Positions 1-5,370 of a stretch of 9,958 nucleotides of DNA are shown here, piece by piece. Source of the stretch: Bog-756 sp038210245 (GTDB lineage Bacteria; Actinomycetota; Acidimicrobiia; Acidimicrobiales; RAAP-2); contig JBBQWW010000105.1 in assembly GCA_038210245.1 (NCBI GenBank), positions 1-9,958 of the forward strand, written 5' to 3'. The notes under the pieces are model-generated. The model made no database searches. It saw only the letters and a list, made by a program, of their open reading frames with translations, and was not told the origin of the DNA. The position numbers were made by a program, and so were the translations under genes. Each line of letters starts with the position of its first letter. Position 1 is the first letter of the stretch.

Positions 1-466
1 TGATCGACGAGCGCCGGGACCGGTTCCGCTCGGTGATGGCGGCCTCGAGGGCGGCGGCGGCGGGTCCACTGTGGTCGGCTACACAGACCACCACCTCGGA
101 CGCACCCACCACGGTGGCCGCCACTTCGGCGCCGTCGATCACCAGGTGCGGTGCGTAGGTCAACAGGACCCGGTCCTTGGCACTGGCCGGCTCACCCTCC
201 ATGGCGTTGACCACCACCATCGGCCGGCGGCCCGATCGGCGGGCGGCGTCCCACTTGACCCCCGAGGGAAACCCGGCCCCGCCCCGCCCGAGCAGCCCGG
301 ATTCGGAGACCGCCCGCCACATGCCCGACCGCCAGCCGGGGTCGTCCCGTGCCGGGATGTCGAGGGGCCCGTGGGTGGCCAGGTGGGTGCTCAGATCGGA
401 TGAGGACGGGGATCCCCCCGGTCCGGCCAGCAGACGGGTCGCGGAGTCCAGGGTCATGGCCCTCAT
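1..466 (-). CDS. NuoF-like (NADH dehydrogenase 51 kDa family) protein, C-terminus beyond the left edge
   Basis: Reading the minus strand from an ATG at 466 gives 155 codons that stay open to the window edge. Residues 57-72 read GLLGRGGAGFPSGVKW and residues 87-99 read NAMEGEPASAKDR. These are the glycine-rich and Glu/Pro nucleotide-binding motifs of the NuoF/51 kDa family, which binds FMN and NADH. The SLBB and Fe-S regions expected later in the family are outside the window. The start codon overlaps the stop of the ferric-reductase-like gene in an ATGA, with a purine-rich AGAGGG upstream, so translation is probably coupled; a second ATG lies at codon 4. In this operon it plausibly feeds electrons from NAD(P)H to the membrane heme protein. 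The family is clear. The role is inferred, since a genuine complex I subunit would sit among other nuo genes. Confidence 0.88.
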   Translation of the reverse strand, partial: MRAMTLDSATRLLAGPGGSPSSSDLSTHLATHGPLDIPARDDPGWRSGMWRAVSESGLLGRGGAGFPSGVKWDAARRSGRRPMVVVNAMEGEPASAKDRVLLTYAPHLVIDGAEVAATVVGASEVVVCVADHSGPAAAALEAAITERNRSRRSSI

Positions 467-1185
467 GGCCGATCCCTCTCGAGTAGTCCGGTGGCGGTCG
501 GGGCCGCCGCCGGGGCGGCAGTGGACCTGATGGATGTCGGCGCCAGTACTACCGTCCCCGCCCGGATCGGGAGGGGGGCGCTACGACGGGACAACGGACG
601 CGGCGGTACCGCCCGGGTGGTGGCCCCGACCTGCCGGGCGCGCGCTTGGCTCCGTCGATGGTCGGCGATGCGCCAGACCAGGGTGCCGGCCACCGCCACC
701 GTGCAGAGGGCGGCCAGGGCATCGAACCACAGGGTGGCGGCATCGGTTCCCATGCCCAAGGAGTGGGCCATGGCCACGGGCCAGCTCCCGTAGGCCAGCC
801 AGTGGATGCCCCGCCAGGTACGGGGACTGATGCGCTGGCGGAGAGCGCTGGACACGGCCACGGCTACCAGGAGGTCGACGCCCACCGTCCCGAGGCCGGT
901 CCACAAGGGCCGGTAAGGCGAGGCGAACGTGACCACCACGGCCAGCCAGCTGACGCTGACGTAGGTGTCGAGCACCGCGGTCAGGACATGGAGAGCCAGG
1001 AACACCATGGCCAGGAGGGATATCCGTCTGTGGAGGTCGGCGCGGGCGAAGGCCGGCCACGCCCGGGATCCGGTCCGACCGGCCGTCAGCATGCCGAGGA
1101 CCATGGTCCCCGTGAGCAGGACCAGGGCCACGACGCCGGTGGCCCGCATGGTGTACCAGATCGAGGTGGAGGTGACGGCGAGCAT
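463..1185 (-). CDS. Ferric-reductase-like transmembrane heme protein
   Basis: A 240-residue polytopic protein. Hydrophobic segments lie at about 12-34, 55-75, 80-90, 98-115, 126-146 and 151-171, followed by a basic Pro/Ala-rich tail (about 172-240), probably cytosolic. Conserved histidines occur as H52 (LHRRIS), H66 (LHVLTA), H128 (GIHWLAY) and H141 (AHSLG). Their spacing fits two bis-His heme sites across the membrane, as in the ferric-reductase-like transmembrane family. The motifs YRPLW and WRGIHWLAYGSWPVAMAH are typical of actinobacterial members. No FAD/NADPH-binding C-terminal domain is present, so electrons must come from a partner; the overlapping NuoF-like gene is the obvious candidate. 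The ATG shares one base with the apbE stop (TGATG), indicating translational coupling. The electron acceptor is unknown. Confidence 0.85.
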   Translation of the reverse strand: MLAVTSTSIWYTMRATGVVALVLLTGTMVLGMLTAGRTGSRAWPAFARADLHRRISLLAMVFLALHVLTAVLDTYVSVSWLAVVVTFASPYRPLWTGLGTVGVDLLVAVAVSSALRQRISPRTWRGIHWLAYGSWPVAMAHSLGMGTDAATLWFDALAALCTVAVAGTLVWRIADHRRSQARARQVGATTRAVPPRPLSRRSAPLPIRAGTVVLAPTSIRSTAAPAAAPTATGLLERDRP

Positions 1186-2201
1186 CAGTGCACCGGGTCC
1201 TTCCGCATGGTGTCCGGCGCCGTCGAGAGACCATCGTCGTCGGGAGGCCAGCCGCCACAGCGCACGACCTTCCCGTCGGAGTCGACCAGCCGGGCGGGGA
1301 CGCCCCAGGCCGAGAGGTTCGCCACGGCGTCCTCCCCCCAGACCACCGCCGCCGTACTCCAGGCGTTGGCCGCCACGCACGACGGTGCCGCCACCGACAC
1401 CAGGGACCACACGGCAGGCGCCGCCTGTCCGGTCCACGGGTCGACGATGTGGTGGACGCGTCGACCGTTGCGGAGCCAGGACCGGGCGGTGGTGCCCGAG
1501 CTGGCCAGGCCCCCATCGACGATGGTCACCACCTGTTGGACCCGGTTCACGGACTCGCAGCTCTCGGCGGCGATCCCGACCGGCCAGCCACCGCTGGGCG
1601 GCGTTCCCGCCACGGCGACGTCTCCCCCCAGGTTGACCAGGACGCCACACCCCAGCACGTCGGCCAGCCGCGCCGCGGCCCGGTCGGCGGCGAAGGCCTT
1701 GGCCGTGGCCCCCAGATCCACGTGGACGCCGACCGGGATCGCCACCGTGCGAGCCTCCGGATCGAGGGTGATCCGCCACCATCCCGGGGCGGGCCGGGGG
1801 TCGTGCTCCCCGATCTGGTCGGCCAGGCCGATCTGGTCGAAGTCGCGGTCGTAGCCCAGCTCGATCAGGGCCGAACCGACGGTGGGGTCGACGATGCCGG
1901 CCGTGTCCGTGGCCACCAGGAAGGCCACCTCCAGGAGCTCGTAGAGCAGCGCGCTCACCGGAACCGGACCGCCGGCACCGTCGGCTTCCACCCGGCGGAG
2001 CTCGGAGTCGGGGCGGAACCGGCTGCACGCCTCATCCAGCGCACGCAGGTCTCCGGCCAGCAGGGACAGCGCCTCGTCGGCACGGCGTCCGTCGGCGACC
2101 GCCACGACGGCAGTGGTGCCGATGGCTCGCATGGAGCGAACGGCCGGGTCGGACTCCGGCGGGCATTCGTCGTGGGGGGCCAGCTCGGCCACGGCGCTCA
2201 C
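1185..2201 (-). CDS. apbE: ApbE-family FAD:protein FMN transferase
   Basis: A 338-residue protein from a GTG at 2201 that overlaps the upstream stop (GTGA); an in-frame ATG at 2132 would give 315 residues and starts closer to the usual family N-terminus (MRAIGTTAVVAV). ApbE enzymes move FMN from FAD onto a Ser/Thr of target proteins outside the cytoplasm. Motifs in order: CSRFRPDSEL (59-68), DPTVGSAL (105-112), VDLGATAKAFAAD (161-173), NLGGDVAV (190-197), ASSGTTAR (233-240), HHIVDPWTG (250-258) and ANAWSTA (278-284). The last is the Mg2+ site. N279 lies where many ApbE enzymes have Asp, while T283 is kept. No export signal is obvious, so the enzyme may work in the cytosol or be membrane-associated. 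Context suggests flavinylation of a component of this redox operon, but no standard acceptor motif is visible here. Confidence 0.88.
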   Translation of the reverse strand: MSAVAELAPHDECPPESDPAVRSMRAIGTTAVVAVADGRRADEALSLLAGDLRALDEACSRFRPDSELRRVEADGAGGPVPVSALLYELLEVAFLVATDTAGIVDPTVGSALIELGYDRDFDQIGLADQIGEHDPRPAPGWWRITLDPEARTVAIPVGVHVDLGATAKAFAADRAAARLADVLGCGVLVNLGGDVAVAGTPPSGGWPVGIAAESCESVNRVQQVVTIVDGGLASSGTTARSWLRNGRRVHHIVDPWTGQAAPAVWSLVSVAAPSCVAANAWSTAAVVWGEDAVANLSAWGVPARLVDSDGKVVRCGGWPPDDDGLSTAPDTMRKDPVH

Positions 2202-2677
2202 GACTGCCCCGACACGGTGGCCGCCGAGCTGCTGGTCGACTTCGGCGCAGTCGTGGTAGCGGTCGACGGGGTGGCGGTGGCCGTCGTGGTCGGCGTGGTG
2301 GCGGTGGCGGCCGAACTCGCCGTCGACGTGGAGCCAGTCGAGGACTGGCCCGACACAGTGTTCGCCGGCGTGCTGGGGGTGGCCGGCGCCGCCGTGGTGG
2401 ACGTGGTCTGGGCGGTCCCCGACGAGTGGGCGGTGCCTCCCGAGGCCACTACGACACCGAGGCCGACGGCGGCGACGGACGCGGCCACTCCGATGCCGAC
2501 CGTCATCCGCCGCACCCGGGCCATGGCCCGGTCGCGGGCTCGCTCCGCCGTGTGGGTGGAGGGCTTGTGCTCTGGGGGCTGTGTCACCATGGCTGACCTT
2601 TCGGGGCTGGGCCGGTCCCCGGTGCGGGGCTCGGGCGGTCCGTTCTTCGATGGGACCATCACACCGGGTCGGGTCAT
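2198..2677 (-). CDS. Membrane-anchored Ser/Thr-rich protein of unknown function, first gene of the redox operon
   Basis: A 159-residue protein from ATG 2677, preceded by a strong GGAGG (2684-2688) six bases upstream. A second candidate ATG at 2590 (130 residues) also has a good GAAAGG six bases away. The N-terminus is Pro-rich and basic, ending RARDRAMARVRR (46-57). One hydrophobic segment (about 58-79) follows, acting as a signal anchor or uncleaved signal peptide with the tail outside. Of the last 79 residues 44 are Ser or Thr, the rest mostly Ala and Pro. TVSGQS occurs at 107-112 and again as the extreme C-terminus (154-159). No known enzymatic or FMN-binding domain is visible. Its last codons overlap the apbE start (GTGA), so it is coexpressed with the flavin transferase. 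It may be a spacer or stalk, a glycosylation or flavinylation substrate, or an electron-chain accessory; none of these is proven. Confidence 0.72.
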   Translation of the reverse strand: MTRPGVMVPSKNGPPEPRTGDRPSPERSAMVTQPPEHKPSTHTAERARDRAMARVRRMTVGIGVAASVAAVGLGVVVASGGTAHSSGTAQTTSTTAAPATPSTPANTVSGQSSTGSTSTASSAATATTPTTTATATPSTATTTAPKSTSSSAATVSGQS

Positions 2678-2683
2678 GAGCCA

Positions 2684-2688
2684 CCTCC
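2684..2688 (-). promoter_or_regulatory. Strong Shine-Dalgarno supporting the ATG at 2677
   Basis: GGAGG on the minus strand lies six bases before the ATG at 2677. This favours the longer, 159-residue form of the Ser/Thr-rich protein. It lies only 6 bp from the regulator-box array at 2695-2712, so promoter placement and start choice depend on each other. Confidence 0.6.
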
Positions 2689-2694
2689 GTCCCC

Positions 2695-2712
2695 GCTGTG
2701 AGATACCTGTGA
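2695..2712 (-). promoter_or_regulatory. PhoP-type direct-repeat box facing the redox operon
   Basis: On the minus strand the half-sites TCACAGG (2712-2706) and TCACAGC (2701-2695) are separated by exactly four bases, an 11-bp period. This fits the published M. tuberculosis PhoP consensus of two TCACAGC heptamers with a 4-bp spacer at 13 of 14 positions. OmpR/PhoB-family dimers bind such tandem repeats. The box starts 17 bases upstream of ATG 2677 and about 105 bases upstream of the alternative ATG 2590. If it activates from a position at or above the -35 region, transcription would begin inside the long reading frame and favour ATG 2590. If it represses, ATG 2677 is compatible. I see no convincing -10/-35 pair. 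Confidence 0.65.
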
Positions 2713-2790
2713 ATCACCGGGCCCCGCATGGTGACCACGGCTCTCCCGGCCCGACCGGTTCCCGGCTTACTTGAGGTTGCCAATCAGGCC

Positions 2791-2819
2791 TCACAGCGGA
2801 CGCACAGCCGGGTCACACC
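2791..2819 (+). promoter_or_regulatory. Triple PhoP-type half-site array upstream of the response regulator
   Basis: Three heptamers on the plus strand, TCACAGC (2791-2797), GCACAGC (2802-2808) and TCACACC (2813-2819), follow each other at an exact 11-bp period with 4-bp spacers. They match the M. tuberculosis PhoP repeat at 7, 6 and 6 of 7 positions. They also resemble the MtrA motif GTCACAgcg, so MtrA cannot be excluded. The array ends 86 bases before the regulator's GTG. A weak -10-like GATGCT lies at 2840-2845, which would put the third half-site just above a -35 region, as for an activator. Autoregulation by the adjacent PhoP-like regulator is the simplest reading. Confidence 0.68.
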
Positions 2820-2892
2820 TCCGGCCCATCGGCAGGTGCGATGCTGGCATCGTCAACGACGGACCGCAGGTCACCGGTGGTTCGCATGGAGA

Positions 2893-2897
2893 AAGGA
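2893..2897 (+). promoter_or_regulatory. Shine-Dalgarno that fixes the GTG start of the response regulator
   Basis: AAGGA lies eight bases before the GTG at 2906. The frame is open further upstream (to a TTG at 2771), but that stretch overlaps the regulator boxes, lacks family similarity and has no better ribosome site. GTG 2906 is therefore the start. Confidence 0.75.
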
Positions 2898-2905
2898 CGA
2901 GACCG

Positions 2906-3607
2906 GTGGAGCCCACCCGCAGCCAACGCATTCTCGTGGTCGACGACGAGCCCTCCATCGTGGATGCCGTGTCCACGTCCCTCCGGTACGAGGGGTTCGC
3001 CGTCGAAGAGGCGGTGAACGGCCGACTGGCCCTGTCCTCAGCCCAGGAGAATCCCCCCGACCTCATCGTGCTCGACGTGATGCTCCCCGACCTCGACGGC
3101 CTCGAGGTCACCCGACGGCTACGAGCCGACGGCGTTCGGGTCCCCATCCTCTTTCTCACCGCCCGGGACGCTGTGGAGGACCGGGTGGCCGGCCTGACCG
3201 TGGGTGGCGACGACTACGTCACCAAGCCCTTCGCCCTGGCCGAGATCGTGGCCCGGGTCCACGCCATCCTGCGCCGGACCGGCAGCGAGGATGCCGACGA
3301 GGGGACCCTCCGCTTCGCCGACATCGAGATGGACGAGAACGCCCATGAGGTCACCCGGGCCGGTCAGCCCATCTCCTTGACCGCCACCGAGTTCAACCTC
3401 CTACGCTTCTTCCTGCTCAACCCCCGGCACGTGCTGTCCAAGTCCCAGATCCTCGACAACGTCTGGCACTACGACTTCGGAGGGGATGCCAACGTGGTCG
3501 AGACCTACGTCAGCTACCTCCGCAAGAAGTTGGAGACGGTCGGCCCACCGGTCATTCACACCGTCCGACTGGTCGGCTACGCCCTCCGCGAACCCGCCTC
3601 GGATTGA
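2906..3607 (+). CDS. OmpR/PhoB-family response regulator, PhoP-like
   Basis: A 233-residue two-domain regulator. The receiver domain (about 8-122) has the acidic pair D13-D14, phosphoacceptor D57 in LIVLDVMLPDLDG, T85 and K107 (VTKPFA). The winged-helix domain (about 135-229) contains LTATEFNLLRFFLLNPRHVL, ILDNVWHYDFGGDANVVETY and VSYLRKKLE. The stretch GGDANVVETYVSYLRKKLE (recognition-helix region) and the ending VGYALREP closely resemble M. tuberculosis PhoP, as remembered. This agrees with the PhoP-type repeats just upstream. The sensor kinase gene follows after 19 bases, so the two form an operon. Likely targets are its own promoter, the divergent flavin-redox operon and perhaps the glycosyltransferase genes. 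The family call is firm. PhoP orthology, as opposed to another member of the subgroup, is an inference. Confidence 0.93.
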   Translation: MEPTRSQRILVVDDEPSIVDAVSTSLRYEGFAVEEAVNGRLALSSAQENPPDLIVLDVMLPDLDGLEVTRRLRADGVRVPILFLTARDAVEDRVAGLTVGGDDYVTKPFALAEIVARVHAILRRTGSEDADEGTLRFADIEMDENAHEVTRAGQPISLTATEFNLLRFFLLNPRHVLSKSQILDNVWHYDFGGDANVVETYVSYLRKKLETVGPPVIHTVRLVGYALREPASD

Positions 3608-3626
3608 CCGGGCGACCCGGCCGCGC

Positions 3627-5258
3627 ATGTCCCTTCGCACCCGACTGCTGATCGCCATCGGCGTCATCGCCCTCCTGGCCCTGACCATCGCCGACCTGGC
3701 GACCTACAAGTCCCTCCAGTCCTTTTTGGATCAGCGGGCGGACCTGCAGCTCGATCAGTCCCACGGCCTCTACGAGGACATCCTGAACAAGGGCGGCACA
3801 CCTCCCTGTTACAGCACGCCCGGGCTCTTCCCCGGTGCACCCAATGCCGGCGGCACCGGCCTGCCCGCCGGCGCTGGTTCGCCGACCTCCACCGGAGATG
3901 GGGACGATCATCCCTCCAATGCCATACAGGTAGAGGCCGTCGTGGTCCAGTCCCCCGGTGGTCGAGTGGTCGAGAGCTGCCCGGCCTACGTCGACGGGAC
4001 CAAGTACTCGCCCCAGATCCCCACCGCCATCACCGGATTCTCCACTACTCCCGACGGCGGCAAGGTGGCCTACTTCACCACTCCGGCTACCACAGTCGGG
4101 GGTCCGGAGTTCAGGGCCCGCGCCTCCGCCCTGAAGGGTGGGAGGCTGCTCATCGTGGCCCAGCCCCTGGTCGACACCGGCGGCACCCTGCACCAGCTGC
4201 TCATCATCGAACTGGCTGTGACGGCCGGAGCGGTGCTGATCGCCCTGGCCGGTGGATTCTGGCTGGTGCGCATCGGCCTTCGCCCCCTGCGGGACATGGA
4301 GACCACCGCCGAAGCCATCGCCGCCGGCAACCTGACCGAGCGGGTCCCCGGCGAGAATGACGCCACCGAGGTCGGTCGGCTGGCCCGCACCCTCAACGTG
4401 ATGCTGACCCGCATCGAGTCGGCGTTCAGCGCCCGGCTGGCATCGGAGCGGCGCCTGCGGGCATCGGAGGCCAGGCTCCGGCGCTTCGTGGCCGACGCCT
4501 CCCATGAGCTCCGCACCCCCATCGCCGCCATCTCGGCCTACGCCGAGCTGTTCGGACGGGGGGCCTCCGAACAGAAGGCCGATCTCGAACGACTGATGGG
4601 AGGGATCCGCTCCGAGACTTCCCGCATGGAGCAGCTGGTGGCCGACCTCCTGCTGCTGGCCCGGCTGGACGAGGGCCGGCCCATGGAGCGCCACTCCGTG
4701 GACCTGGTCTCCCTGTGCGCCGAAGCCGTGCACACCGCGGCCACCGTCGGTTCCGACTGGCCCGTGACCTTCCGTGCCTCCCAGCCCATCGAGGTGGAGG
4801 GCGACGCCACCAGTCTTCGCCAGGTCATCGACAACCTGTTGAGCAACGTCCGGGCCCACACGCCACCGGGCACGACGGTCCAGGTCTCGGTGGAGCCCGA
4901 AGGTGACGGCGCCGTGATCACGGTGGCCGACAACGGCCCGGGTATGGAGCCCGACGAGGCCGCCCATATCTTCGAGCGCTTCTACCGCTCCGACCCCAGT
5001 CGCTCGAGGGCCCACGGTGGGGCCGGCCTGGGCCTGTCCATCGTGAGCGCCATCGTGGCCAACCACGGGGGCACGGTCTCGGCCCAGGGGCAGATCGGCG
5101 CCGGGACCACCTTTACCGTGCACCTGCCCCCCGAGCCTCCCCCCGAGGAGGAGCAGGCACAGGGGCCGACGGGGCCGGACGACAGCTCCCGCACCATGGA
5201 TCCGGGTACGGCCAGTGTCGATCTCGGACCGCCAGAGCCTTCGGCGCCGACGGCCTGA
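3627..5258 (+). CDS. HAMP sensor histidine kinase, PhoR-like
   Basis: A 543-residue membrane kinase from ATG 3627. TM1 is about 6-27 and TM2 about 190-214. Between them lies an external sensor region (about 28-189) containing a Pro/Gly/Thr-rich low-complexity stretch (about 57-97) and two cysteines, C61 and C118. A HAMP domain (about 215-268) and a short coiled linker lead to the HisKA motif FVADASHELRTPIAAI with phosphoacceptor H293. The ATPase domain shows the N box (IDNLLSNVRAH, 401-411), G1 (DNGPGM, 435-440), the F box (FERFYR) and G2 (GAGLGLSIV, 465-473). The last 40 residues are an acidic, Pro-rich tail of no known function. LLLLARLDEGRP and FYRSDPSRSRAHGGAGLGLS match mycobacterial PhoR-type kinases. 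There is no clear Shine-Dalgarno; a small hairpin (CCGGG, CGA, CCCGG at 3608-3620) sits between the two genes, so translation is probably coupled. The stimulus is unknown. Confidence 0.92.
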   Translation: MSLRTRLLIAIGVIALLALTIADLATYKSLQSFLDQRADLQLDQSHGLYEDILNKGGTPPCYSTPGLFPGAPNAGGTGLPAGAGSPTSTGDGDDHPSNAIQVEAVVVQSPGGRVVESCPAYVDGTKYSPQIPTAITGFSTTPDGGKVAYFTTPATTVGGPEFRARASALKGGRLLIVAQPLVDTGGTLHQLLIIELAVTAGAVLIALAGGFWLVRIGLRPLRDMETTAEAIAAGNLTERVPGENDATEVGRLARTLNVMLTRIESAFSARLASERRLRASEARLRRFVADASHELRTPIAAISAYAELFGRGASEQKADLERLMGGIRSETSRMEQLVADLLLLARLDEGRPMERHSVDLVSLCAEAVHTAATVGSDWPVTFRASQPIEVEGDATSLRQVIDNLLSNVRAHTPPGTTVQVSVEPEGDGAVITVADNGPGMEPDEAAHIFERFYRSDPSRSRAHGGAGLGLSIVSAIVANHGGTVSAQGQIGAGTTFTVHLPPEPPPEEEQAQGPTGPDDSSRTMDPGTASVDLGPPEPSAPTA

Positions 5259-5295
5259 ACTGGTCGAACGGCCACCCGGGATGCGGTCGACCGGG

Positions 5296-5314
5296 GGACG
5301 CTGGCCAGCGGTCC
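5296..5314. promoter_or_regulatory. Dyad symmetry after the sensor kinase, terminator-like or operator
   Basis: A perfect 12-bp palindrome CGCTGGCCAGCG (5299-5310) extends, with one bulged G, to GGAC/GTCC arms (5296-5299 and 5311-5314). It begins 37 bases after the kinase stop. There is no T-tract, so simple intrinsic termination is unproven; high-GC actinobacteria often use hairpins without T-tracts. An operator is the alternative. Confidence 0.4.
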
Positions 5315-5328
5315 GATTCTCAAGAATC
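5315..5328. promoter_or_regulatory. Short inverted repeat, candidate operator before the glycosyltransferase operon
   Basis: GATTCT and AGAATC form 6-bp arms around a 2-base centre (CA). This is the most AT-rich element of the intergenic region and directly abuts the preceding dyad. It ends 42 bases before the GTG of the GT2-GtrA gene, a suitable place for a repressor or activator site. A single TCACACA (5327-5333) overlaps its end, but no second half-site follows at 11 bp. Confidence 0.35.
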
Positions 5329-5370
5329 ACACAGGTGGCTCCCAACCTCGTCTGAGTCGGATACGACACT

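Noticed and set aside
71..530. Two plus-strand frames at the left end
   Set aside because: They lie opposite the NuoF-like gene, whose GRGGAGFP and EGEP motifs identify the coding strand.
1188..2774. A 528-codon plus-strand frame opposite apbE and the Ser/Thr-rich gene
   Set aside because: It runs antisense to two translationally coupled genes and shows no recognisable domain or ribosome site.
2202..2783. Upstream extension of the apbE frame to 2783
   Set aside because: It overlaps the whole Ser/Thr-rich gene in another frame and has no family similarity. The GTGA overlap at 2198-2201 and the family N-terminus set the start.
2771..2905. N-terminal extension of the response regulator to a TTG
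   Set aside because: It covers the regulator boxes and has no receiver-domain similarity. GTG 2906 has a good AAGGA.
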